Shown here piece after piece: positions 25,643-34,559 of a DNA stretch of 64,000 nt (positions within the stretch are counted from its first letter, which is position 1; every line of letters begins with the position of its first letter). The notes under the pieces were generated by a model. The model was given only the letters and a program-made list of their open reading frames with translations, was not told the origin of the DNA and made no database searches. A program made the translations under genes and the position numbers. The DNA is from Pseudooceanicola sediminis (GTDB lineage Bacteria; Pseudomonadota; Alphaproteobacteria; Rhodobacterales; Rhodobacteraceae). The stretch is taken from NCBI RefSeq assembly GCF_003575965.1, contig NZ_QWJJ01000006.1, positions 186,001 through 250,000 of the forward strand, given 5' to 3'.

Positions 25643-27691
25643 ATGACGCGGCGCGGCGCCGCGCCGCCCGGACCGCCCGGGCAGGAGAGCGAGGAGCGGC
25701 ACCGCGTCCCGTCGGTATCTTGTCGGTATTACGTCGGCCCAGTGGGGGTCTGGATGCAACCGAGGGTGCGGCGCATCCTGCGGCTGGCGGGCTATCGCCT
25801 GCGCATCGGTCCGGCCCGCCCCGGCGATCTGGTCGCCGTCTGGGGACACGCCGAAGCCGCCCGGCGCGGCGCGGCCCTGGCGAAACGGCGCGGCGCGGCG
25901 CTCCTGCGGATCGAGGATGCCTTTCTGCGATCCCTGGAGCCGGGGCGGGCCGGGGCGCCGCCGATGGCCCTGACCGTCGACCACCGGGGATGCCATTTCG
26001 ATGCGACACTGCCATCTGATCTGGAACACCTGCTGAAGAGCGAACCGCTGAACGATCCGGCCCTGCTGGCGCGCGCCGAAGGTGTCATGGCCCGGCTGCG
26101 AGAGGCGCACCTGACGAAATACGCCGCCGTCGACCCCGACCTTGCCCTGCCGACGCCGGGATTTGTGCTGGTGATCGACCAGGTGCGCGGCGATGCCTCG
26201 GTCCGGTTGGGGCGTGCGGATGCGGCGACATTCGCACAGATGCTGGCCCGTGCGCAGGCGGAAAACCCCGGCGTGCCGGTGGTGATCAAGACCCACCCCG
26301 AAACCCGTGCCGGTTTTCGCGCCGGGTATTTCGGCGCCTCGGATGCGACCGACCGGGTCACGCTGCTGGACAGTGCGATCAGCCCGTGGCGCCTGCTGGA
26401 GGCCGCAAGCGCGGTTTATACCGTCAGTTCCCAATTGGGGTTCGAGGCGATCCTGGCCGGGCACCGGCCGCGCGTCTTCGGCATTCCCTTCTATGCTGGC
26501 TGGGGTCTGAGCGAGGACCGCCACCCCGACATGCCCGGACCCGACCGGAGGGGGCGGAGACTGACGCCGGCGCAGCTGGTCGCCGGGGCGATGCTGCTGT
26601 ACCCGCTGTGGTACGATCCCTGCCGCGACCGCCTGTGCGCCGCCGAGGACACGATCGAGGCGCTGGCGGCACAGGCCCGCAGCTGGCGCGAGGATCGGCA
26701 GGGCTGGCGCGGACTGAACATCCGGCTGTGGAAACGCCAGGCGTTCCAGCGGTTTTTCGGCACGGTCGTGCCCATGCGGTTCACCCCTGCCCCGGATCGG
26801 CGCCGGGTGATGAGCTGGGCCGCGCGCACACCACAGGCCGACACCGTGGTACGGGTCGAGGACGGGTTCCTGCGATCCCGCGGGCTGGGCGCGGCGCTGG
26901 TACCGCCGCTGTCGCTGGTTCTCGACGATCTGGGGATCTATTATGACCCCGCCCGCGAGAGCCGGCTGGAGCGGTTGATTGCCACGCGCAGCACCTTGCG
27001 CGCCGATCAGCGAGCCCGCGCCGAGGCCCTGATCGCGCGGCTGCGGGCGGCGGGTCTGAGCAAGTACAACACGGGCCAGGTGCCTGACCTGTCGCACTTG
27101 CGCGCCGGCCGACGCCTGCTGGTGCCGGGACAGGTAGAGGACGATGCCTCGGTCCGGCTGGGCGCGGGCGCCGTGCGCACCAACCTGGCGCTGTTGCAGG
27201 CGGCGCGGGCGGCCCATCCCGACGCGGTGATCCTGTACAAGCCGCACCCGGATGTCGAGGCCGGGCTGCGGCCCGGCGCGATCGATGCCGGGGGCCTGGC
27301 GGATGCGGTGTTGCGCGATGTCGATCCGGGGGCGGTGCTGGGCCAGGTCGATGCGGTCTGCACGATGACATCGCTGATCGGGTTCGAGGCCCTGCTGCGC
27401 GGCCTGCCCGTGCAGGTGCTGGGCCAGCCGTTCTATGCCGGATGGGGCCTGACGGACGACCTGGGGCCGCAGGTGGATCGGCGGCGGGCGCGGCCCGACC
27501 TGGCCGGTCTGGTCCACGCGACCCTGATCGACTATCCGCGCTACCGCGATCCGGTCAGCGAGCTGCCCTGCCCGGTCGAAGTGGTGGTGGATCGGCTGGC
27601 CGAGGGGCGCGCCCTGCCGCGCGGACCGGCGCTGCGCCTGCTGGCACGGGCACAGGGGCTGGCCGCATCCCATGCCCGGATATGGCGGTAG
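25643..27691 (+). CDS. kpsC: Capsular polysaccharide biosynthesis protein KpsC-like, dual Kdo transferase
   Basis: This 682-aa protein has two homologous halves. Module 1 shows RIEDAFLRSLEPG near residue 90, VPVVIKTHPETRAGFRAGYF near 210 and SSQLGFEAILAGHRPRVFGIPFYAGWGL near 260 (abridged). Module 2 repeats these as RVEDGFLRSRGLG, ILYKPHPDVEAGLRPG and SLIGFEALLRGLPV with GQPFYAGWGL. In known KpsC the halves add alternating Kdo residues. The frame opens at ATG 25643, but an 11-bp repeat array lies inside the first 35 codons. ATG 25754 (MQPRVRRILRLAG) is therefore the more likely start. Confidence 0.9.
   Translation: MTRRGAAPPGPPGQESEERHRVPSVSCRYYVGPVGVWMQPRVRRILRLAGYRLRIGPARPGDLVAVWGHAEAARRGAALAKRRGAALLRIEDAFLRSLEPGRAGAPPMALTVDHRGCHFDATLPSDLEHLLKSEPLNDPALLARAEGVMARLREAHLTKYAAVDPDLALPTPGFVLVIDQVRGDASVRLGRADAATFAQMLARAQAENPGVPVVIKTHPETRAGFRAGYFGASDATDRVTLLDSAISPWRLLEAASAVYTVSSQLGFEAILAGHRPRVFGIPFYAGWGLSEDRHPDMPGPDRRGRRLTPAQLVAGAMLLYPLWYDPCRDRLCAAEDTIEALAAQARSWREDRQGWRGLNIRLWKRQAFQRFFGTVVPMRFTPAPDRRRVMSWAARTPQADTVVRVEDGFLRSRGLGAALVPPLSLVLDDLGIYYDPARESRLERLIATRSTLRADQRARAEALIARLRAAGLSKYNTGQVPDLSHLRAGRRLLVPGQVEDDASVRLGAGAVRTNLALLQAARAAHPDAVILYKPHPDVEAGLRPGAIDAGGLADAVLRDVDPGAVLGQVDAVCTMTSLIGFEALLRGLPVQVLGQPFYAGWGLTDDLGPQVDRRRARPDLAGLVHATLIDYPRYRDPVSELPCPVEVVVDRLAEGRALPRGPALRLLARAQGLAASHARIWR
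25713..25745 (+). repeat. 11-bp direct-repeat array, copy C
   Basis: Three 11-bp units begin at 25713, 25724 and 25735 (CGGTATCTTGT, CGGTATTACGT, CGGCCCAGTGG), preceded by CGTCC. The array ends 8 bases before the internal kpsC ATG at 25754. It resembles copy D at 35.4 kb (TGT/CGT unit ends) more than copies A and E. Confidence 0.65.
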
Positions 27692-27713
27692 CGGAAAGCG
27701 GGTTTCTGGCGGG

Positions 27714-27775
27714 CTGGGTATTTGGGGGCTGGGTATTTGGGGGCCGGGTATCTGGGGGGCCGGGTATCCGGGGGG
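27714..27775 (+). repeat. 15/16-bp G-rich tandem repeat, four units, between convergent kpsC and ribD
   Basis: Two exact 15-bp units, CTGGGTATTTGGGGG, are followed by two 16-bp variants, CCGGGTATCTGGGGGG and CCGGGTATCCGGGGGG. Eight G-runs of three or more are separated by loops of 2-5 bases, a G-quadruplex pattern on the kpsC strand. The element fills the space between the kpsC stop and the ribD stop, where a terminator would be expected. Confidence 0.75.
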
Positions 27776-27777
27776 CG

Positions 27778-28884
27778 TCAGCTGGTGGGGCGACGCCAGC
27801 GGGTCATGACATCGGGGCCGAGACGGCGCAGATCGCTGAGGCTGAGACGCGGCGCTTCGGCCAGGCGGTCGATGCCCATGGCGCCAAGCGCAGGCCGGCC
27901 TTCGGCACCGAACAGCAGGCCGCCGTTCATCACCACCAGTTCATCCACCATATCGGCCGCCAGCAGGGTTGCCGCCAGCGCGCCACCGCCTTCGCAGAAC
28001 ACCCGCGTCAGCCCGGCCGAGCCGAGCGCGCGCAGGACCGACACGATATCGAGCTGCCGCCCCTGAAGATCGCATGACAGCAGTTTCGCCCCCAGCCCCT
28101 GCCATGCGTCGATCAACTGCGGATCGGCATCGCGGCCATGGCAGATCCAGACCGGCACGTCGCGCGCGGTCCGCGCCAGCGTGCCCAGCAGTGGCAGGTC
28201 GATCCGGCGCGACACGACAACACGCACCGGCTGGCGCGTGACCCCGAGGTCACGCACGGTCAGGGACGGATCGTCGATGCGCGCCGTGCCCGCCCCCACC
28301 ATGACCGCGTCGTGACGATGGCGCATGGCGTGCACGGTGCGGCGCGCCTCGGTGCCGGTGATCCACTGGCTGTCACCGCTGGCGGTGGCGATGCGGCCAT
28401 CCAGCGTCAGCGCGAGTTTCAGCGTCAGGAAGGGCCGCCCCTGTTCGCGCGCCAGAAAGAACCCCTCGTGATCGCGGGCGGCCTGCTCGGCCAGCAGGCC
28501 GGTGGTGACGGCGATACCGGCAGCGCGCAACATGGCAAAGCCCCTGCCGTCGACGCGCGGGTCGAGATCGGCAATGGGGGCGACGACGCGGGCAATGCCC
28601 GCCGCGATCAGGGCCTCGGCGCAGGGCGGTGTCTTGCCATGGTGGGCGCAGGGTTCAAGGCTGACATAGGCAGTGGCACCGCGCGCGGCCTCGCCCGCCT
28701 GTGCAAGGGCCTGGGGTTCGGCGTGCGGGCGCCCCCCCGGCTGGGTCCAGCCCCGACCGACGATGCGCCCATCACGCACGATGACACACCCGACCGCCGG
28801 GTTCGGCCATGTGCCACCCTGGCCGCGCCGCCCCAACGACAGGGCCAGCGACAGGTAGCGGAGGTCGTCGGCGGCGGTGCTCAC
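27778..28884 (-). CDS. ribD: Bifunctional riboflavin deaminase/reductase RibD
   Basis: This 368-aa enzyme deaminates and reduces the pyrimidine intermediate of riboflavin synthesis. The deaminase domain (1-145) has the zinc site PHAEPQAL and [18 protein letters not shown]. The reductase domain (150-368) has [26 protein letters not shown] (abridged), [18 protein letters not shown] and [12 protein letters not shown]. The start is GTG at 28884, overlapping the nrdR stop as GTGA. A longer frame through nrdR is rejected. It converges on kpsC across the G-rich repeat. Confidence 0.96.
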   Translation of the reverse strand: MSTAADDLRYLSLALSLGRRGQGGTWPNPAVGCVIVRDGRIVGRGWTQPGGRPHAEPQALAQAGEAARGATAYVSLEPCAHHGKTPPCAEALIAAGIARVVAPIADLDPRVDGRGFAMLRAAGIAVTTGLLAEQAARDHEGFFLAREQGRPFLTLKLALTLDGRIATASGDSQWITGTEARRTVHAMRHRHDAVMVGAGTARIDDPSLTVRDLGVTRQPVRVVVSRRIDLPLLGTLARTARDVPVWICHGRDADPQLIDAWQGLGAKLLSCDLQGRQLDIVSVLRALGSAGLTRVFCEGGGALAATLLAADMVDELVVMNGGLLFGAEGRPALGAMGIDRLAEAPRLSLSDLRRLGPDVMTRWRRPTS

Positions 28885-29348
28885 TCGTCTTTCGGCGGGG
28901 TCGGGCGCAGCTCGCTGACAAACTTGTCGAAATCGTCGGCGGCCTGGAAGTTCTTGTAGACACTGGCGAAACGCACGTAGGCCACGGTGTCGATCCGGGC
29001 CAGCGCCTCCATCACGATCTCGCCGATCACCTTCGAGGGGATGTCGGTTTCGCCCATGCTTTCCAGCCGGCGCACGATGCCGGAAATCATCTGGTCGATG
29101 CGTTCCTGTTCGACGGGGCGTTTCTGCATCGAAATGCGGATCGAGCGTTCCAGCTTGATACGATCGAAATCCTCGCGGCGTCCGTTCGACTTGATGACGA
29201 CGAGGTCGCGCAGCTGCACCCGTTCGTAGGTCGTGAAGCGGCCCCCGCAGGCGGGGCAGAACCGGCGCCGGCGGATCGAGACGTGATCCTCGGCGGGCCG
29301 GGAATCCTTCACCTGTGTGTCGATATTGCCGCAAAATGGACAGCGCAT
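28881..29348 (-). CDS. nrdR: Transcriptional repressor NrdR
   Basis: This 155-aa repressor controls ribonucleotide reductase genes. The N-terminal zinc ribbon is [15 protein letters not shown]...[12 protein letters not shown] (Cys at about 3, 6, 31, 34), and the ATP-cone follows ([20 protein letters not shown] and onward). It is translationally coupled to ribD, the usual nrdR-ribD order in alphaproteobacteria. Confidence 0.97.
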   Translation of the reverse strand: MRCPFCGNIDTQVKDSRPAEDHVSIRRRRFCPACGGRFTTYERVQLRDLVVIKSNGRREDFDRIKLERSIRISMQKRPVEQERIDQMISGIVRRLESMGETDIPSKVIGEIVMEALARIDTVAYVRFASVYKNFQAADDFDKFVSELRPTPPKDE

Positions 29349-29855
29349 TCGCTGACCCCCCTATCCGTTCGACCCCGAGGTGCGCAAATCGCTATGGGGT
29401 CTTTCCGTTTTATCCACAGCGACTATAGGGGGTCCACAGCAGATTGGGTAGCATGGAAATGTGCGGTCCATATATGCTGCGAATTTGCCACGCTGACATT
29501 TGAAACACAGATAAACATGCAATCAAGAGCGCTGCATGAATAATCGCCCCCAACCGGCAAATGCCCAAATAGACAGCCTTGGGTCGCCCCGCCAGCCACC
29601 TCATCCGGCAAGAAACCGCGCATCGGTGACGTTCGTGCTTTAGTCCCGCGCGCAGGCGTCTTATGGCGAAAACGCGGCAATCTCAGATTTGCATGGAGCA
29701 TTCGCCGTTCGCCCCGAAAATCGGGGCATGATTTCCGGCTGTGAACATGGGCCGCGCGACGGGGGCCCGCCGGCCCCGCAACCCTTGATGGACAAGGGCG
29801 TTGATCATAATATGTATCCCTAAGGCAGATTAAGTACGGGCATTAAGAGAGTTGA
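29349..29855. other. Divergent control region between nrdR and bphO
   Basis: A stretch of about 507 bases, richer in A+T than its surroundings, shows no convincing gene. It holds a perfect DnaA box, TTATCCACA, at 29410-29418, a second partial GTCCACA nearby, and the promoters of nrdR and of the heme-oxygenase/phytochrome operon. The last 60 bases before bphO (TTGATCATAATATG region near 29800) are the most promoter-like. Confidence 0.5.
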
Positions 29856-30776
29856 ATGTTTTCTAAATCAGGTGTGTCGACGATCGACAGGCCGTCACCC
29901 GCAGCCCCCACCGGATCCGATGGATCGACCGGCGCCATCGGCAGCCCGGCGTCGGAGATGGACAGCAGCGCGGAGAGCGACGGGGACACAGAGCAGAATT
30001 GGGACGCGGAGCAGACGAGAGCGAGCTCTCGCGGATCGCGCGCGGCGTCACCCGGCCCCGCATCCTCATCTTCGGCGTCGCGGAGAGCACCCAGGTCGCG
30101 CCGCCCGGCGCGCGACGGAGCTGTGACCGAGAGCTGCCTTGATCTGCTGCGCCGCGAAACCCGCGGCGCCCACGAGGCTACCGAAGCCCTGTTCGCCCCC
30201 TTCATGACGCAGCCAGCCGCGCATCTGGACATGTTCCTGGCAACGCATCTGCTGGCCTTCGAGGCAATGCGGGACGCCCGGATCGGTGCCGAGCTGAGCG
30301 AAGAGGCCCAGTGCCTGCCCGACATGATCGCCAGATTGCGCAAAGACTGCGATCTGCGGATGCTGCACCTGCCCGAAGCCCCCGTCCTGCCCCCCTTGCC
30401 GAGCGCGGCAGTCGCCTATCTGGTGATCGGGTCGCGGCTGGGCACCGAGGTGATCCGGCGCAAATTGGTGGCGGGCGGTTCCGATCAGCCCTTGCCATGC
30501 TATTTCGCCCCGCAGGACACCGGACCGGCCTGGCAGGCCCTGCGGGCACGCCTGACCGCCCTGCCCGCCGCCAGCGCTGAGGCCATCGACATCTGCGCGG
30601 CGGCCCGAACCGGATTTGACGCCTTCGTACGGGCCGACGCGCTGCTGCGCGCGCACCCGCAAGCACGACCACTGGCGACACAACCGGCGGCGCCACAGTT
30701 GCGCCCGACGTCGCGCATCGACGCACCGGGCGATCGCCACACCCACGATACCAAACCAGCGACGCAGGAGTCCTGA
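29856..30776 (+). CDS. bphO: Biliverdin-producing heme oxygenase, BphO
   Basis: This 306-aa protein's C-terminal 215 residues are a HemO/BphO-type heme oxygenase that cuts heme to biliverdin, the chromophore of the phytochrome encoded next. The proximal heme ligand is probably His106 in LLRRETRGAHEATEALF, and VAYLVIGSRLGTEVIRRKL is the distal-helix region. The first 89 residues are a Ser/Ala/Arg-rich low-complexity extension not usual for the family. GTG at residue 90 would give a normal-sized protein but has a GGAG only 2 bases away, too close. ATG 29856 has AGAGAG upstream. It ends 3 bases before bphP. Confidence 0.85.
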   Translation: MFSKSGVSTIDRPSPAAPTGSDGSTGAIGSPASEMDSSAESDGDTEQNWDAEQTRASSRGSRAASPGPASSSSASRRAPRSRRPARDGAVTESCLDLLRRETRGAHEATEALFAPFMTQPAAHLDMFLATHLLAFEAMRDARIGAELSEEAQCLPDMIARLRKDCDLRMLHLPEAPVLPPLPSAAVAYLVIGSRLGTEVIRRKLVAGGSDQPLPCYFAPQDTGPAWQALRARLTALPAASAEAIDICAAARTGFDAFVRADALLRAHPQARPLATQPAAPQLRPTSRIDAPGDRHTHDTKPATQES

Positions 30777-30779
30777 CCT

Positions 30780-33365
30780 TTGACCAACGCCCAAACGCCT
30801 GCCGTGGCTGCGCATTATTCCGAACCCGATCTGACCAATTGCGCCCGCGAACCGATCCATATCCTGGGGCGGGTGCAATCCTATGGCGCCCTGCTGAGCC
30901 TGTCGTCCGACTGGTGTGTCCAGCATGCGTCGGAAAACCTGGAAGACATCCTGGGGATCAGGGCAGAGGCCGCGCTTGGCCAGCCGCTGGCCCAGTTGCT
31001 GCCCGAAGAAAGCTTTGCCCGCATCCGCGAGGCCCTGCGTTCCGTCGGGGCGCTGCACCCGGTGTTGCGGCTGTTCGGCGTTCCGATCCAGGGCGCGGCG
31101 ACGCCGAATTTCGACCTGTCGATCCATCAGTCCGGGTCGCGCCTGATCATCGAATTCGAACCGCACGGCACGCAGCGCAGCGGCGATCCCATGTCGCAGG
31201 TCTATCCCTATATCAACCGGATCCGGCGGACCCGCGACCTGCGGTCATTCACCCGCGAGGCCGCGCGGTCGCTGCGGGCGCTGTGCGGCTTTGACAGCGT
31301 GATGGTCTATGAGTTTTCCGAGGATGCGTCGGGGCATGTCATCGCCGAGGATACGGCGGACGGTCAGCGCCGTTACCTGGATCAGCATTTTCCGGCGTCG
31401 GACATTCCTGTGCAGGCGCGCGTTCTGTACAAGCGATCGCTGCTGCGCCTGATTGCCGATGTGAACGACCCCGGCGCGCGCATCCTGGCGGCCGATCCGG
31501 CAGACACGCAGCCGGTCGACCTGTCGCTGGCGGCAACGCGCGCCGTGTCCCCGATCCACATCGAATACTTGCAGAACATGGGCATTCAGGCGTCGATGTC
31601 GGTGTCGATCATGAAGGATGGCGAACTGTGGGGCCTGTTCGCCTGCCACCACGACCAGCCACGCTATATCGACTACGAACTGCGCACCTATGTCGAATTG
31701 TTCGCGCATCTGTTTTCCTATGAGCTGGGCCACCTGGACCAGGCGCAAAAGCGGCTGGCCGCCGAACGCTCTGCCCAGTTGCAGACCCGGCTGATGGCCA
31801 GCATGGCAAATGGGCAGGACCTGCCCGGCAGCTTGATGTCCGTGTCCGAGGATATTCGCAGCGTCATTCCCCACGACGGGCTGGTGCTGATCACCGAGGG
31901 ACAGTTTTCCGCCACGGGGATCACGCCGACACGCGAGGAATTCGCCGGCATTTCACGCTTGCTGAACATGAAGGGGGAATCCCAGGTTTTCGCCACCAAC
32001 GCCCTGTCCGAGGTGCTGCCCGAGGCGGCCGATTTCGCGCAGCGCTGTTCGGGAATCCTGGCGATTCCGATTTCGCGGATGCCGCGCGATTACATCGTGT
32101 TGTGCCGCCGGGAGATGACCGAGACCGTGAAATGGGCCGGCAATCCGAACAAGCCGGTGACGGTCGGTCCGAACGGTATTCGCCTGACGCCGCGCAAGAG
32201 CTTCGAGATCTGGCAGCAGACGGTGGACAAGACCTCGCGCCCCTGGTCGGCAGGTGCCACCCATGCGGCAGAATTGCTGCGGGTGGTGTTGCTGGAGATT
32301 TTCCTGAAGATCACCGAGCAGACCGCCGCGGAACGCAAACGGTCGCAGGAGCAGCAGGAACTGCTGATTTCCGAGCTGAACCACCGTGTGCGCAATATTC
32401 TGAACCTGATGCGCGGGCTGGTCGCCCAGTCGCGCGGGGCCGAAGATACGCTGGAGAGTTTCGCCACCAGCCTGGATGGGCGCATCCAGGCCTTTGCCCG
32501 TGCCCATGATCAGCTGACCAAGGACGATTGGACGCCATCCTCGTTCATGGAAATGCTGCGGCTGGAATTCGCGGCGTTTGCCGATGACCGGTCGGGCCGG
32601 GTCGATCTGCAAGGGGCCGACGTCCTGATCACGCCCGCGGCCTATTCCAACCTGGCGCTGGTGTTTCACGAACTGGTGACGAATTCGGTCAAATACGGCG
32701 CACTGAGCGATTCCGGCGGCGTTGCGGTCAGGCTGGAGCGCAACAGCGACGGATCGCTGGACATTCACTGGCGCGAATTCGGCGGTCCGCCGGTGGCCGC
32801 GCCAAAGCGGCGCGGTTTCGGATCGACCATCATCGAGCGTTCGATCCCGTTCGAGCTGAACGGCGAGGCAGAGGTCGCGTATAACATCACCGGTCTGGTC
32901 GCCAAGTTCTGCCTGCCGTCGCGCTATGTACTGGACGCCCCGACGCGAAAGGCAGCCGCAAACGCCGACTCGGCCCCGAGGGTCCGGGGCGAAGGGCCAT
33001 TCCTGACCGGCAAGGCCTTGGTGGTCGAGGATGCCATGATCATCGCCATGGACGCAGCCGACATGCTGGAGGACATGGGAGCCGCCACCGTGCGCATCTC
33101 GGCCAGTGTCAACGCCGCCCTGGCCGAGATCGAGCAGCACGATTTCCAGGTCGCGATGCTGGATGTGAACCTGGGGGCGGAGCAGTCGGTGCGCGTGGCA
33201 CAACGGCTGGCCGACCTGGGTGTGCCTTTCGTGCTGTCGACCGGATACGGCGAAAGCGACGATATCCGTATGCTGTACCCGCCCTGCGAAATCCTGCGCA
33301 AACCGTTTTCCAACGAGACGGTGCAAGCTGCCGTCTGGAACGCCCTGCACAACGCCGACGGGTAA
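30780..33365 (+). CDS. bphP: Bacteriophytochrome with HWE histidine kinase and C-terminal receiver
   Basis: This 861-aa red/far-red photoreceptor starts with TTG behind AGGAG. Order: PAS-2 with biliverdin-binding Cys21 (DLTNCAREPIH); GAF with PASDIP at about 204-209; PHY with tongue motifs KWAGNP and PRKSF (about 471); HWE kinase with His535 in LISELNHRVRNILN and W664-x-E666 (HWREFGG), the defining HWE residues; receiver with phosphoacceptor Asp795 (AMLDVNLG). It is a hybrid kinase, so output could be phosphotransfer within the protein or to a partner. No separate response-regulator output gene is adjacent. Biliverdin comes from bphO upstream. Confidence 0.96.
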   Translation: MTNAQTPAVAAHYSEPDLTNCAREPIHILGRVQSYGALLSLSSDWCVQHASENLEDILGIRAEAALGQPLAQLLPEESFARIREALRSVGALHPVLRLFGVPIQGAATPNFDLSIHQSGSRLIIEFEPHGTQRSGDPMSQVYPYINRIRRTRDLRSFTREAARSLRALCGFDSVMVYEFSEDASGHVIAEDTADGQRRYLDQHFPASDIPVQARVLYKRSLLRLIADVNDPGARILAADPADTQPVDLSLAATRAVSPIHIEYLQNMGIQASMSVSIMKDGELWGLFACHHDQPRYIDYELRTYVELFAHLFSYELGHLDQAQKRLAAERSAQLQTRLMASMANGQDLPGSLMSVSEDIRSVIPHDGLVLITEGQFSATGITPTREEFAGISRLLNMKGESQVFATNALSEVLPEAADFAQRCSGILAIPISRMPRDYIVLCRREMTETVKWAGNPNKPVTVGPNGIRLTPRKSFEIWQQTVDKTSRPWSAGATHAAELLRVVLLEIFLKITEQTAAERKRSQEQQELLISELNHRVRNILNLMRGLVAQSRGAEDTLESFATSLDGRIQAFARAHDQLTKDDWTPSSFMEMLRLEFAAFADDRSGRVDLQGADVLITPAAYSNLALVFHELVTNSVKYGALSDSGGVAVRLERNSDGSLDIHWREFGGPPVAAPKRRGFGSTIIERSIPFELNGEAEVAYNITGLVAKFCLPSRYVLDAPTRKAAANADSAPRVRGEGPFLTGKALVVEDAMIIAMDAADMLEDMGAATVRISASVNAALAEIEQHDFQVAMLDVNLGAEQSVRVAQRLADLGVPFVLSTGYGESDDIRMLYPPCEILRKPFSNETVQAAVWNALHNADG

Positions 33366-33464
33366 ACGCCGCGACACGCCTTGCACGGTTCAGGGGGCAC
33401 GATGATCCCGCCTGACCCGTGCAGGTGCGCCGCCGAGATCCGCCGCGCCTGATCGCCAGCCGGA

Positions 33465-34559
33465 TCAACGGGCGGGGGGGTGCCCCTGTTGCGTCGAAAA
33501 GAAACTGTGGCGGGCGCGGCCGGCCTTTTTCGATGCGTAGAGCGCGACATCCGCATCCGCGATCATCTGTTCCGCGCGCGGCTGGGGGTAATGATGCGAC
33601 AGCGCCGTCCCCATCGAACAGGACACGCGGCATTCCGCCCCCTCGAAAAACACTGGTTCTTCAAGGCGTTTGATCAGGCTGGCCGCGATTTCCTCAATCC
33701 GGGCGGGTTTGACCAGCCGCGGAAACAACAGGACGAATTCATCACCCCCGACCCGGGCAACGGTGTCTTCCTCCCGGGTTTCCTCGACCAGCACACGCGC
33801 GACATGTTGAAGGACGTAGTCACCGGCGCGATGGCCATGGGTATCGTTGACCTGCTTGAAGTAATCCAGATCGAGGTGCATCAGCGAAAATTGCGTGCGC
33901 GTGCGCAGTAGCCGGGCCAGCACGTGATCCATGGCGCGGCGGTTCTTGAGACCGGTCAGCGTGTCGGTATAGGCCTGTTCCTCGGCCGCGATCTTGGCCC
34001 CTTGCAGGCGCATGTTGAGCTTGCGCGATGCCTCCATTGCGGCTGTCTTGGCCTCGATCAGGTAGAGCATTTCGATGGTCAGGTCGGTGGGCGCGAAATC
34101 CCCGCTGTGCAGGCTGTAGGTCTGCAAGGCATCGACGATGGAAATTCCGAAGGAGAAGTTGACGATGGCACCCCGCCGGCCCGCGGTATCGGCGCCGAGC
34201 GGGATCAGCACGGCCTTGAGCGCGGTGCGGGGATGGTCGCGCAGACGCAGGTGCAGCTTGGTGCCCGCCGCGCGCAGCAGCGACGCCATGTTATCGACCG
34301 CCCGCGGGCGGCTCATCTCGAACAATTCGAGAAAGCGCGCCCCGGCCAGCGGCGTGTCGGGGCGCAGTTTCTGCATGGTCGGCCCGGCATGGCGAATATG
34401 CCCTGTCGGGTCGAGCACGACATGCAGCGGGCACAGGACATCCAGTGCCTCTTGTGGCAGCCCGACAAGGGGCGAGGGCGCCTGCGGGGCGCCCTCGCCC
34501 GGACCTGAGCGTCTGGCGCTGCCGGTGGAGGAGCCGGACACCGAGATACCCACACTCAT
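33465..34559 (-). CDS. Diguanylate cyclase with HNOBA-like sensor-partner domain
   Basis: This 364-aa protein has an N-terminal domain (about 35-165) that resembles the heme-NO-binding-associated domain: DVLCPLHVVLDPTGHIRHAGP, FLELFEMSRPRAV and VNFSFGISIVDAL. A coiled segment (166-195) links to a GGDEF domain. The catalytic motif RVGGDEF (271-275) and product-inhibition site RxxD (R262-D265) are intact, so c-di-GMP synthesis is expected. The gene overlaps the H-NOX gene by ATGA, the classic pairing in which the H-NOX protein controls the cyclase. A strong hairpin lies 58-88 bases into its coding region. Confidence 0.9.
   Translation of the reverse strand: MSVGISVSGSSTGSARRSGPGEGAPQAPSPLVGLPQEALDVLCPLHVVLDPTGHIRHAGPTMQKLRPDTPLAGARFLELFEMSRPRAVDNMASLLRAAGTKLHLRLRDHPRTALKAVLIPLGADTAGRRGAIVNFSFGISIVDALQTYSLHSGDFAPTDLTIEMLYLIEAKTAAMEASRKLNMRLQGAKIAAEEQAYTDTLTGLKNRRAMDHVLARLLRTRTQFSLMHLDLDYFKQVNDTHGHRAGDYVLQHVARVLVEETREEDTVARVGGDEFVLLFPRLVKPARIEEIAASLIKRLEEPVFFEGAECRVSCSMGTALSHHYPQPRAEQMIADADVALYASKKAGRARHSFFSTQQGHPPAR
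34470..34500 (-). other. Perfect 13-bp inverted repeat inside the GGDEF gene start
   Basis: GGGCGAGGGCGCC at 34470-34482 is exactly complementary to 34488-34500 across a 5-base loop. In the mRNA it would form a very stable all-GC-rich stem about 58-88 bases after the cyclase start codon. There is no U-run after it. It encodes a Gly/Pro/Ala stretch (GEGAPQAPS) before the HNOBA domain. Confidence 0.7.

Noticed and set aside
29410-29604. 64-92-codon frames on the minus strand in the nrdR/bphO spacer
   Set aside because: No ribosome site or recognisable sequence, and they cover the DnaA box and promoter region.
33000-33365. Separate response-regulator gene after the phytochrome
   Set aside because: The receiver sequence is continuous in frame with the kinase, with no stop or start between. 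It is a fused hybrid kinase.
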